Position numbers and translations under genes: made by a program
Source of the DNA: Nocardia elegans NBRC 108235
GTDB taxonomy: Bacteria; Actinomycetota; Actinomycetes; Mycobacteriales; Mycobacteriaceae
Direction: 5' to 3'
Assembly: GCF_001612845.1 (NCBI RefSeq)
Contig: NZ_BDBF01000042.1
Location: forward strand, 1 to 64,000
DNA length: 64,000 nucleotides
Shown here: piece after piece, positions 50,268 to 58,992 of the stretch
Position numbering within the stretch: the first letter of the stretch is position 1
Layout of the letters: each line of letters starts with the position of its first letter
The notes under the pieces: generated by a model
The model's input: only the letters and a program-made list of their open reading frames with translations
What the model was told of the DNA's origin: nothing
Databases searched by the model: none

Positions 50268-50951
50268 ACATCCGGTCCGGTTCCGGCCGCGAGTGCGGCC
50301 GCGACAGCACCGTGCCCGGGCCCACCGGGACCTGGGCTCGGTCGGTGCCGGTAACAATTAGGCCCGGTCCCACGCCTGCCGCAGATAGGTGACGTCGGCG
50401 GGGCGCGAGGTCACCGTATCGGCCAGATTCGATACGGCGGAACCGGCCGCAGGCGGGGTGGCCCAGATACGCCGGTGGCGGATTCGACGTTTCTCGACCG
50501 TGTATCTACATCGGATGGAATGCCTGCAGCAGGCTGACGATGCTCGCCGCGATCGAGGTGAGGGTGTCGAGCCTCGTCACCGCAGCAGGCATCCGCCGAA
50601 TCCGTCATTGCCGCACGGTGATTGGATATTCACCGGTTCGTAACCACGAAAGGTTGTCTGCGCGCGCCAGTTTCGGAGCAGAATTCCCTCGGGCGGTTCG
50701 TTCGGAACCACGAGGTCGCCGATGCCGGCATCGGGTGTATCGGGTGGGGTTCGAGACGTGCGCTGTCCCTCGGAGCTCACCGCCCGGCGTCTGCGTTGTG
50801 GAGCGTTCCGAACGGCCGCCGACCACGTCGCATTTCCGGGTGGTGATCCGGCCGATTCGATCGGTGACCGATCGCGTATTAGGGTGCGTTGCACGCGCGT
50901 CCGTTCGCTGGTCGGCGGCGCCGAACACGCCGTTCGATCCGAAGGACATTC
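50268..50951. other. Long gene-free stretch between CBS and lipoprotein genes
   Basis: 684 bp in which no reading frame on either strand looks like a known or well-composed protein. Near the left end GGGCCCACCGGGACCTGGGCTC may form a weak hairpin for the CBS gene. The right end should carry the lipoprotein promoter. No RNA gene, repeat or operator was recognised. Confidence 0.55.
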
Positions 50952-51344
50952 ATGCGCCGCATCGCATTCGCCGCGTCCCTGCTCGCTGTCGCCTGCACTG
51001 TCGGAGCCTGCGGCGGCTCCTCCGGCGACCAGGCGAGCGGTACCACCGCGACATCCGCTGCGGCGCAATCGAGTTCCGTCGCGGCGGCGGCCGGCCAGGA
51101 CTGCGGCGCGCAGCCCTGGCCCCGTCCGCTACCCGACTTCCGCGGGAAGCCACTGGGACAGACCGTGGTCGGTGCGGCGCTGTGCTTCGACGTCACCGGT
51201 ATCACCACCGCGGACGGACGCGACGTGATGCACGATCCGGGCGCTGCGACCACCCCCTGGACGGTCACCGCCCAGCAGCCGGAGGCGGGGACACCGGTCG
51301 CCGCGGACACCCCGGTCACGCTGACGGTCGACGTCCCGCACTGA
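50952..51344 (+). CDS. Small lipoprotein with PASTA-like C-terminal region
   Basis: A 130-aa predicted lipoprotein. The signal peptide MRRIAFAASLLAVACTVGAC ends with the lipid-anchor Cys20, followed by a Gly/Ser/Thr/Ala linker. The folded part starts QDCGAQPWPRPLPDFRGKPL and ends with VTAQQPEAGTPVAADTPVTLTVDVPH, which is like the end of PASTA domains that bind cell-wall material. ATG 50952 has GAAGGAC upstream. The stop is only 3 bp from the convergent aldo/keto reductase stop. Function is unknown; it probably sits on the outer face of the membrane. Confidence 0.72.
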   Translation: MRRIAFAASLLAVACTVGACGGSSGDQASGTTATSAAAQSSSVAAAAGQDCGAQPWPRPLPDFRGKPLGQTVVGAALCFDVTGITTADGRDVMHDPGAATTPWTVTAQQPEAGTPVAADTPVTLTVDVPH

Positions 51345-51347
51345 TCG

Positions 51348-52331
<984 letters not shown>

Positions 52332-52394
52332 GCGAGCGGTCCTCCTGAGGTGCCATCGGATTGGATGGTGAGTCCCTACGAACTCACGAGGCCG

Positions 52395-52425
52395 ACGCTA
52401 CGACTTGGAGTGCGCTCCAAGTCAA
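52395..52425 (-). promoter_or_regulatory. MerR-type promoter and operator of the aldo/keto reductase gene
   Basis: On the minus strand, -35 TTGACT (52425-52420) and -10 TAGCGT (52400-52395) are separated by 19 bp. A palindrome with 9-bp arms, GACTTGGAG and CTCCAAGTC (52402-52423), spans the spacer. This matches the NmlR/AdhR type of MerR site (CTTGGAGT...ACTCCAAG). No MerR gene is nearby. Confidence 0.8.
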
Positions 52426-52429
52426 GCCG

Positions 52430-52888
52430 TTACCGGGACCCGTCGTCGTCGAGCCGTGCGACGAGCACGGCCAGTGCGTCGCCGAGCGTGCGGCGCTGCT
52501 GCGGATCGATATCGTCGAGGGCGGCGGCGAAGCGCTGGATCCGGGCCGATGTGAGCCCGTTGACCAGTGATTTCGCCTGTTCGGTGACGGTCAGCAACTG
52601 AGCTCTGCCGTCGGCCGGGTCGGCGGTGCGTTCGAGGTATCCGTACTTCTCCAGACCCGACACGATGCGCGACATCGTGGGGGCGGTGACGTGCTCGGCG
52701 GCGGCCAGATCGCCCAGTCGCATCGGACCGCTGCGCACCAGCGTGCCCAGTGCCGCCGCCGAACCGGGGCTCAGCGAACCCAGGTCGCCGGAGCGCCGCA
52801 GGAGCCGGGTGATCCTGCCGAGCGCGAAATACAGATCCGCCGCCTCGGCAAGTTCCTCCGCGCTGCGTGCGCGCTCCTGCTGGATCAT
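52430..52888 (-). CDS. MarR family transcriptional regulator
   Basis: A 152-aa winged-helix protein. The DNA-binding region is GPMRLGDLAAAEHVTAPTMSRIVSGLEKYGYLERTADPADGRAQLLTVTEQ, with the wing at DPADGRAQ. ATG 52888 gives a typical length; a longer frame upstream has poor composition. Its stop is 98 bp from the aldo/keto reductase start, just outside the MerR-type promoter, so the two are probably separately transcribed. The ligand and targets are unknown. Confidence 0.87.
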   Translation of the reverse strand: MIQQERARSAEELAEAADLYFALGRITRLLRRSGDLGSLSPGSAAALGTLVRSGPMRLGDLAAAEHVTAPTMSRIVSGLEKYGYLERTADPADGRAQLLTVTEQAKSLVNGLTSARIQRFAAALDDIDPQQRRTLGDALAVLVARLDDDGSR

Positions 52889-53366
52889 GGGCGTTGTCGC
52901 TCCTACGCGTGTGCTGGGACCGTCGGCAGCCGCACCGTCGGCGATATCCGATTCAGTAAGTATGCCCTCCCGCTCGATCCCGACGCGTTCGGCCTGCTCA
53001 TCGGCGGCGCCGAGTGTTTCCTCGGCCGACCCGGCCGCGTTCCGCGTGGCGGTTGCGCACCGTTCCCCGCGCAACACGCTGGCGGCCGGATCGACGGCGG
53101 ACGTTCCGGACCCGGCGCCCCAGGCGTGGAGAGTCGAAAATGCCTCGGGCGCACGGTATCTTGATCTTGAATAATGGGTTAACGGACTCAGGACGGCGAT
53201 GAACACAGCGGCAAACGAACTCCGCGCGCAACACAGCGCTTCGACCACTCGAACCCCCGAGTGGGACGCCCGCGCTCGAGCTGAGCTCGGGATGTAACGT
53301 CGATCGCCGTTTCACCGCCTGGAGACGCGGCCGCCGTCGCTTGCGATGACGACGCGACTCGGGTGA

Positions 53367-53582
53367 TCACGCCTTTCCGACTGCGTTGCACTGGTTGTCG
53401 GCATTGCAGTCTGCAACAGCACTGATATCGAAGCCGGAACGCTGGGCTCCGTAGCCGAATTCTGTCTGCGGCGGCTCAGGTTCCGGCCGCGCGTCACCTG
53501 TGTGAACCCCCTCGACAATGCGAGCGGCGGGTAGTCCGAGCATGTAAAAAAACGCCCCGAGTCGAAGGGCGGCTTTCGGCAC
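53367..53582 (-). CDS. Small uncertain ORF, 71 aa, with a hairpin/T-run near its start
   Basis: A short minus-strand frame. From the first ATG it would encode 71 aa, from ATG 53543 58 aa. The C-terminal part, FDISAVADCNADNQCNAVGKA, has two cysteines and does not look like shadow sequence, but there is no ribosome-binding site and no known relative. The terminator-like hairpin lies between the two possible starts, which would make it an attenuator if this gene is real. Low confidence. Confidence 0.2.
   Translation of the reverse strand: MPKAALRLGAFFYMLGLPAARIVEGVHTGDARPEPEPPQTEFGYGAQRSGFDISAVADCNADNQCNAVGKA
53546..53571 (-). terminator. Terminator-like hairpin with T-run on the minus strand
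   Basis: On the minus strand CGCCC (53571-53567) pairs with GGGCG (53557-53553), followed directly by seven T (53552-53546). It resembles an intrinsic terminator, but no clear minus-strand gene ends here. It lies 52 bp upstream of the TrbL-like start codon on the other strand. Confidence 0.45.
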
Positions 53583-53622
53583 GGCTACAACGCTGCTCTC
53601 TTACCGGAAGTTGGCACGACCG

Positions 53623-55869
53623 ATGAGAATCGATCGCAGTACCGCAGCTTCACAGCCGATGGCGAGTCCGTCGAAGCCCGGCATTTCGCCGATACGACGC
53701 CGGCTCTTTCTTTTCCTGTTTCTTTCGGTACTGGCCGTCCTCGCACCGCCTGGCATGATCGGAATGGCGCGGGCGCAACCCGGTACCGATACCGGAGACG
53801 ACAGTTCGTCCGTGGATGCCGTCAGTTGGATGCAGATACACGATTCCACCGGGGCCCCGCTGGCGAACTATCAATTCGCCGCAAAAGACCCCGGGATACT
53901 GCATCCCGGCACCACGGTGTTGTGGTCGGCTCTCGGGTTCGAACTGATCCTGTACGTCGTCATCATGACGACCGCCATATGGCTCATCGGCATGGCCCTC
54001 AGCTTCAAATGGCTGGATATGCTGGCAAACCCGCTGCGCGGGCTGGCCTCCGCACTCACCGAACAGCTTGCGACTCCGATGATGCTCGTCACCGCGGCAA
54101 CCATCGGCGCACTCGTCGTGGCCTGGTTCGTCGTGCGCGGATTCCACTCCAAAGCCACGTCACAAGCGGTAACGATGATTCTCATCGGCATAGCCGGACC
54201 GTTCTTCCTGGCGAACCCGCTGGCCGATGTCCTCTCCTCCGACGGACTGATGGCTCAGGGCCGCGACCTCGGCATTGCCGTGGTAGCAGGCCTGCAAGGC
54301 CGATCCACGCCCGCGGCCGGCGAATTTGTGAAGAACATCCAGAGCGCCCTGGCGGACAACTTGGTACGCAAGCCGGTGCAGGTATGGAATTTCGGACATG
54401 TCATCGACGGCAATTCCGCGTGCCGGAACGCGTGGACCGCCGGAATCACGGCAGGCAGCAAGAATCTGCTGCACTCGGGCCTGGAGAACTGTCATGACAT
54501 GGATGCGATCCACCGCATCGACCATCCGACGATGTCGCAGGTCGGTACCGGCCTGGTGCTGATCCTCTGCGGGTTGATAACAATCCTGTTCGGCGTCTAC
54601 ATGGCCCTCAAAATCATGCGCACGGCGTTCGACGCCATCTACTACGCGTTCATGACGATATTCGGGTTCGCCGCGGGCGGATTCATATACGGACCCACCC
54701 AGACGCATCTGGTGCGAAGTCTCGTGCATTCCTTCGTGTCCGGATTCAAAATGGTCGCCTTCATTATATTTCTCGGGATATATCTCGTCCTTCTCGGCGG
54801 CCTGTTCGACCAGGCGCAGGGCCAGGTGTTCGCCGTTCTGATAATTGTCGTGTGTGTCGAGATCATCGCGATCACGCAGCTGCGCCGCCTCGATTTCAAC
54901 CTGGACAGAGGAAACGACTGGATCGCCAACCGATTCGCGCTCGCGACCCAGGGTGGCTTCGCCACGGGGGCCGGGGGAAAGACCGCCCTCGGCATGCCCG
55001 GTGGCGGATCCGGCGCGCATTCTCCGACAAAGCTTTTGACCACCGTGGCGGCCCTGAACACCTTGAACTCGTCACCGATCGCCGCCTGGGCTGCCGGGCG
55101 CACGATGGGACCGTTGAATCCGTTCGCGCTACGGCGCAAGCGCGCAGATCTGGCGAATATGGACAGCGCGCCGCTGAACCGCGAGGGTGCGCAATGGCTC
55201 CAGCTGAACCGGCTGAACTGGCGCGAGAAGGCGCTCGCGCGCGCCGGCAGCGACGGTTTGGAGTCGACCCTCGGCGTGGCCAATGCGCTGGACGGGTTGA
55301 CCGACAGCCGGGTGCCGGACCTGTATCTCGCTCCCACCCTTCTGGCGACCGGAGCCACCGATCAGGGAGTTATCGACGCGCTGCGGGCATTGGCCGTGCA
55401 GAAGGCGAGCCTCCGGGACGCGTCACCGTACGGGTTCGCTCCGCTGCAAAAGGCGCTCGCCGCGTCGATGGCCGTCGACAACCACGTCGGCGATCGCGCG
55501 CACGAGGCCTTCTCCGCGCAGGCGGTGGTGGCCGCGGCCAACTTCAGGCGACACGCCAACGCTCCCGAGGACGGCGCCGCGATCGATCACAATTTCGTGC
55601 GGCTGGTCGAGCGATCCTGGGACTCCGAGACGGCGATACGCCGGATCACTCCGGACCAGTGGAACAATGCCGGTCGCGACACCCGCTACTACATCGGCAA
55701 CCGACTGGCCGAGAATCACCTGGCGATCGCGGAGAGATATCACCGGTCGGTGGTGACCAACGACCCTGCGTTGGAGCAGCACAGGCGTCAGTTGCGGGAA
55801 TCCGCACGCCGGATCACCAATCTGCACCATCTCAAACCAGAGATGGGCGCCGATCCCTGGCAGCCGTGA
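53623..55869 (+). CDS. TrbL/VirB6-like polytopic membrane protein
   Basis: A 748-aa protein. An N-terminal signal or first membrane helix (RRRLFLFLFLSVLAVLAPPG) ends near ARAQ. About six or seven more helices follow up to residue 425, including ELILYVVIMTTAIWLIGMAL and MVAFIIFLGIYLVLLGGLFD; the block TAFDAIYYAFMTIFGFAAGG resembles TrbL/VirB6-type channel proteins of type IV secretion. The last 320 residues are hydrophilic and probably cytoplasmic. No ATPase, coupling protein or relaxase gene is nearby, so it is an orphan. ATG 53623 is chosen; TTG 53611 is possible. Codon use looks slightly less GC-rich than in neighbouring genes, which may mean transfer. Confidence 0.65.
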   Translation: MRIDRSTAASQPMASPSKPGISPIRRRLFLFLFLSVLAVLAPPGMIGMARAQPGTDTGDDSSSVDAVSWMQIHDSTGAPLANYQFAAKDPGILHPGTTVLWSALGFELILYVVIMTTAIWLIGMALSFKWLDMLANPLRGLASALTEQLATPMMLVTAATIGALVVAWFVVRGFHSKATSQAVTMILIGIAGPFFLANPLADVLSSDGLMAQGRDLGIAVVAGLQGRSTPAAGEFVKNIQSALADNLVRKPVQVWNFGHVIDGNSACRNAWTAGITAGSKNLLHSGLENCHDMDAIHRIDHPTMSQVGTGLVLILCGLITILFGVYMALKIMRTAFDAIYYAFMTIFGFAAGGFIYGPTQTHLVRSLVHSFVSGFKMVAFIIFLGIYLVLLGGLFDQAQGQVFAVLIIVVCVEIIAITQLRRLDFNLDRGNDWIANRFALATQGGFATGAGGKTALGMPGGGSGAHSPTKLLTTVAALNTLNSSPIAAWAAGRTMGPLNPFALRRKRADLANMDSAPLNREGAQWLQLNRLNWREKALARAGSDGLESTLGVANALDGLTDSRVPDLYLAPTLLATGATDQGVIDALRALAVQKASLRDASPYGFAPLQKALAASMAVDNHVGDRAHEAFSAQAVVAAANFRRHANAPEDGAAIDHNFVRLVERSWDSETAIRRITPDQWNNAGRDTRYYIGNRLAENHLAIAERYHRSVVTNDPALEQHRRQLRESARRITNLHHLKPEMGADPWQP

Positions 55870-55871
55870 CG

Positions 55872-56867
55872 CTATGGCTCCGGCGGTGGAGACACTTCCG
55901 GTCCGGTGCCGGCGCGTCGCGTGGTCGAATGAGGATGCGGGGCCGGGTCGGGGGCGGCGGAGGTGGTCGGCAAGGGGCCGGTGGGGTGGTCGGTGGTCGG
56001 GTGGAAGGCGTGGTCACCCACCCGGGCGGGGTCGACCATATGCGCGACGAACAGGCGCGCCGCCGGAGTCGGGGTGCCGGTCGTCACCGCATGCCACGGC
56101 CGGTCCAGTGGTGTTCCCTCGATTGGCACGACGACCAGGTTGCCTTGCGCCACATCGGCTTCCACCGCGTCGCTGTGAATCAGCGTGATCCCCAGCCCTT
56201 CCCGGGCGGCGGCGAGGACGGCGCCGTGGGTGCCGAGGGTGAGGGCGGGTGGGCGGATCTGCAGCCGGTCCAGCAGGGCCAGTGTGGTGTCCCTGGTGCC
56301 CGAGCCGGGGCCGCGCAACAGCCACGTCGTGGTGCGCGGATCGTGGGATCGTCCCGGCGCTCCTACCACGACCAGGCGGCTGGGTCGGCGCGCCCGTACC
56401 ACCAGCCCGGTGTCGCGCGGCGGACGCCCGGCGATCACGAGATCGGTTTCGTGATGCTGTAATTCGATGAACAGCAGATCGCGCGGGTGGATCGACAGGC
56501 CCAGTTCGATCTCGGGGTAGCGGTCGCGAAACGACACCAGCAGCCGCAGCAGCACGTATTCCCCGGCGGTCGCCACCACCCCGATACGCAGCCGCCCCGT
56601 TTCGGCGCGGCGGACCGCGGCATGCGCCTCTTTCATCAAACCGAGGATGCTGCGGCAGTATTCGGCATAGACCCGCCCCGCCTCGGTGAGTGCGATACCG
56701 CGTCCGGATTTCGCGATCAGTTTCGCGCCGAGTTGCTTTTCGATATGTGCCACCGCCGCCGATGCGGCCGCCTCGGTGATGTGCAGTTGCGCAGCGGCGC
56801 GCCGAATGCTGTTGTGCCGGGCCACAGCCAGAAATGTTTCCATTCGGACCGCACTCACCGTTCCCAT
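55872..56867 (-). CDS. cbbR: LysR-type regulator CbbR
   Basis: A 331-aa LysR protein divergent from the RuBisCO operon, the usual place for CbbR. The helix-turn-helix (about 1-62) reads RMETFLAVARHNSIRRAAAQLHITEAAASAAVAHIEKQLGAKLIAKSGRGIALTEAG. The effector domain (about 92-290) includes LRIGVVATAGEYVLLRLLVSFRDRYPEIELGLSI. CbbR proteins activate cbb operons in response to metabolites such as RuBP, PEP or NADPH. The C-terminal 40 residues are a Pro/Thr-rich tail. Its stop is 2 bp from that of the convergent TrbL-like gene. Inverted repeats in the gap are likely binding sites. Confidence 0.87.
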   Translation of the reverse strand: MGTVSAVRMETFLAVARHNSIRRAAAQLHITEAAASAAVAHIEKQLGAKLIAKSGRGIALTEAGRVYAEYCRSILGLMKEAHAAVRRAETGRLRIGVVATAGEYVLLRLLVSFRDRYPEIELGLSIHPRDLLFIELQHHETDLVIAGRPPRDTGLVVRARRPSRLVVVGAPGRSHDPRTTTWLLRGPGSGTRDTTLALLDRLQIRPPALTLGTHGAVLAAAREGLGITLIHSDAVEADVAQGNLVVVPIEGTPLDRPWHAVTTGTPTPAARLFVAHMVDPARVGDHAFHPTTDHPTGPLPTTSAAPDPAPHPHSTTRRAGTGPEVSPPPEP

Positions 56868-56884
56868 CTACAGACGGTAGCAAA

Positions 56885-56902
56885 CTCAACGATTCGGTTG
56901 AG
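56885..56902. promoter_or_regulatory. Inverted repeat between cbbR and cbbL, site 1
   Basis: CTCAAC (56885-56890) and GTTGAG (56897-56902) form a perfect dyad with a 6-bp centre, 17 bp upstream of the cbbR start. It does not fit the T-N11-A rule exactly, but its position suits CbbR autoregulation and activation of cbbL. Confidence 0.55.
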
Positions 56903-56913
56903 CGAGACCGGAA

Positions 56914-56926
56914 ACAATCGAATTGT
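56914..56926. promoter_or_regulatory. Inverted repeat between cbbR and cbbL, site 2
   Basis: ACAAT-CGA-ATTGT (56914-56926) is a perfect 5-bp-arm palindrome 11 bp beyond site 1. Together the two sites give the side-by-side layout expected of the recognition and activation sites of LysR proteins. Confidence 0.5.
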
Positions 56927-57060
56927 CCTCGCCGGGCGGGTGCCCGCATCCTGAATCTGCGCACTCGCCGCACCATCCCAGGAGGTGTCGCAGGTGAGAT
57001 TCGCGCAGCGGCTCGCGATGCCGACCGGGTGCGGGTGTCCCGCAGAATACAGGAGGACCG

Positions 57061-58503
57061 ATGACCGACGAATCGACTCGTGACCGCTGGGATCCGGGCG
57101 TGCACTCGTATGCGTCGATGGGCTATTACGACGCGGACTATCAACCCTGCGATACCGATGTGCTGGCGGTGTTCCGGGTGACGCCGCAACCGGGGGTGGA
57201 CCCGATCGAGGCGGCAGCTGCCGTGGCCGGCGAATCCTCCACTGCCACATGGACTGTCGTGTGGACCGACCGGCTCACCGCGCACGACCGCTACCGGGCC
57301 AAATGCTATCGGGTCGAGGAGGTGCCGGGGCGGCCGGGCGAGTATTTCGCCTATATCGCCTACGATCTGGACCTTTTCGAAGAGGGTTCGATCACCAATC
57401 TCACGTCGTCGGTGATCGGCAATGTCTTCGGTTTCAAACCGCTCCAGGCATTGCGGCTCGAGGACATGCGCATTCCGGTGGCCTATGTCAAGACCTTTCA
57501 GGGGCCGCCACACGGAATCGTTATGGAACGGGAATATCTGAACAAGTACGGACGGCCGTTGCTGGGGGCGACCGTGAAGCCGAAACTCGGCCTCTCGGCA
57601 CGCAACTACGGACGGGTGGTGTACGAGGCGTGTAAGGGCGGCCTCGATTTCACCAAGGACGACGAGAACATCAACTCACAACCGTTCATGCGATGGCGCG
57701 ATCGCTATCTGTTCGCCATGGAGGGCGTGAACCGTGCGACCGCGGAAACGGGAGAATTGAAGGGTCATTATCTCAATATCACGGCCGCCACGATGGAGGA
57801 TATGTACGAGCGCGCGGAGTTCGCGAAATCGCTCGGCAGCGTGATCGTGATGATGGACCTCACCGTCGGCTACACGGCGATGCAGTCGATGTCGAAGTGG
57901 GCGCGGCGCAACGGCATGCTGTTGCATCTGCACCGGGCCGGGCATTCGACCTTCACCCGGCAGAAGACCCACGGTGTCAGCTTCCGGGTGCTGGCGAAAT
58001 GGTGCCGCCTCATCGGCGTGGATCACCTGCACGCCGGCACCGTCATCGGCAAGCTCGAGGGGGACCCGCACACGGTGAAGGGTTTCTACGATACGTTGCG
58101 CGACAACCACATTCCGGCCAATCCGCGCAACGGCATCTTCTTCGACCAGGACTGGGCGAGCCTGCCCGGAGTGATGCCGGTGGCATCGGGCGGAATCCAC
58201 GCGGGACAGATGCATCAACTGCTGGATCTGTTCGGCGACGACGCGATCCTGCAGTTCGGCGGCGGCACCATCGGCCATCCGATGGGTATCGCCGCGGGCG
58301 CGGAGGCCAACCGGGTCGCCCTGGAGGCAATGGTCAAGGCGCGCAACGAAGGTCGCGATCTGCTGAAGGAGGGGCCCGACGCCCTGCGCGCCGCGGCGAA
58401 GATCTGTCCGTCGTTGGACGTCGCGCTCGCGACCTGGGGCGATGTCACCTTCGACTACACCTCCACCGACGCCCCCGACGCGGTACCGACGGTCACCGCC
58501 TGA
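57061..58503 (+). CDS. cbbL: RuBisCO large subunit, form I red type
   Basis: A 480-aa form I large subunit that carboxylates ribulose-1,5-bisphosphate. Catalytic Lys173 lies in GATVKPKLGLSARNYG, and the carbamylated Lys199 with Mg ligands Asp201 and Glu202 in GGLDFTKDDENINSQPF. The loop-6 block VIGKLEGDP is intact. The C-terminus DYTSTDAPDAVPTVTA is the red-type tail that CbbX pulls on for reactivation, which together with cbbX indicates form IC/ID/IE rather than green-type. ATG 57061 follows AGGAGG by 6 nt. First gene of cbbL-cbbS-cbbX-fbp-prkB. Confidence 0.97.
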   Translation: MTDESTRDRWDPGVHSYASMGYYDADYQPCDTDVLAVFRVTPQPGVDPIEAAAAVAGESSTATWTVVWTDRLTAHDRYRAKCYRVEEVPGRPGEYFAYIAYDLDLFEEGSITNLTSSVIGNVFGFKPLQALRLEDMRIPVAYVKTFQGPPHGIVMEREYLNKYGRPLLGATVKPKLGLSARNYGRVVYEACKGGLDFTKDDENINSQPFMRWRDRYLFAMEGVNRATAETGELKGHYLNITAATMEDMYERAEFAKSLGSVIVMMDLTVGYTAMQSMSKWARRNGMLLHLHRAGHSTFTRQKTHGVSFRVLAKWCRLIGVDHLHAGTVIGKLEGDPHTVKGFYDTLRDNHIPANPRNGIFFDQDWASLPGVMPVASGGIHAGQMHQLLDLFGDDAILQFGGGTIGHPMGIAAGAEANRVALEAMVKARNEGRDLLKEGPDALRAAAKICPSLDVALATWGDVTFDYTSTDAPDAVPTVTA

Positions 58504-58544
58504 CCGCTCGGCCCGATCGACCCGACGACACACAAGGAGACGCA

Positions 58545-58967
58545 ATGCATCTGCGTCAAGGGACGTTCTCCCATTTGCCCGACCTGACCGATACCGAAAT
58601 CGGCGCTCAGATCCGCTATGCGCTGCTCAACAACTGGCCCGTCTCGATCGAGTACACCGACGATCCGCATCCACGCAACGTCTACTGGGAGATGTGGGGG
58701 TTGCCGCTGTTCGACCTCGACGAACCCGATGGTGTGCTCGCCGAGGTGAACGCCTGCCGTTCGACGTTCCCGCACCACTACATCCGCGTCAACGCCTACG
58801 ACGCGAGCTACGGCCGGCAGACGACCGCACTGAGTTTCCTGGTGCAGCGGCCCGCCGACGAACCGGGCTTCCTGGTGGTGCGCACCGAGACCGAGGATCG
58901 CCGGCAGCACTACGGCCTGCGGTCCTACGCCACCGACGTGCCCGCGGGCGCGCGCTACCGGGACTGA
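58545..58967 (+). CDS. cbbS: RuBisCO small subunit, red type
   Basis: A 140-aa small subunit. The N-terminus MHLRQGTFSHLPDLTDTEIGAQIRYALLNNWPVSIEYTDDPHPRN and WEMWGLPLFDL are typical. The C-terminal extension (DRRQHYGLRSYATDVPAGARYRD) forms the extra hairpin found in red-type small subunits, which line the central channel. ATG 58545 is preceded by AAGGAG. It is 41 bp downstream of cbbL. Confidence 0.96.
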   Translation: MHLRQGTFSHLPDLTDTEIGAQIRYALLNNWPVSIEYTDDPHPRNVYWEMWGLPLFDLDEPDGVLAEVNACRSTFPHHYIRVNAYDASYGRQTTALSFLVQRPADEPGFLVVRTETEDRRQHYGLRSYATDVPAGARYRD

Positions 58968-58992
58968 GGCGATGGTGGACGGGAGGCCGGCG

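Larger units (their letters stand above)
52889..53622. other. Long region upstream of the MarR and TrbL-like genes
   Basis: 734 bp with no well-supported gene. An AT-rich spot near 53158-53180 has the short direct repeat ATCTTGATCTTG and may carry a minus-strand promoter toward the MarR gene. A terminator-like hairpin with a run of seven A (T on the minus strand) lies at 53546-53571, and a short minus-strand frame of uncertain reality spans 53367-53582. Confidence 0.5.

Noticed and set aside
50605..50949. 114-codon minus-strand frame in the gap before the lipoprotein gene
   Set aside because: Arg/Thr/Ser-rich with no ribosome-binding site or recognisable motif; probably non-coding.
53158..53182. 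ATCTTGATCTTG direct repeat as a MarR operator
   Set aside because: It is not a palindrome and lies about 270 bp from the MarR start; too weak to call.
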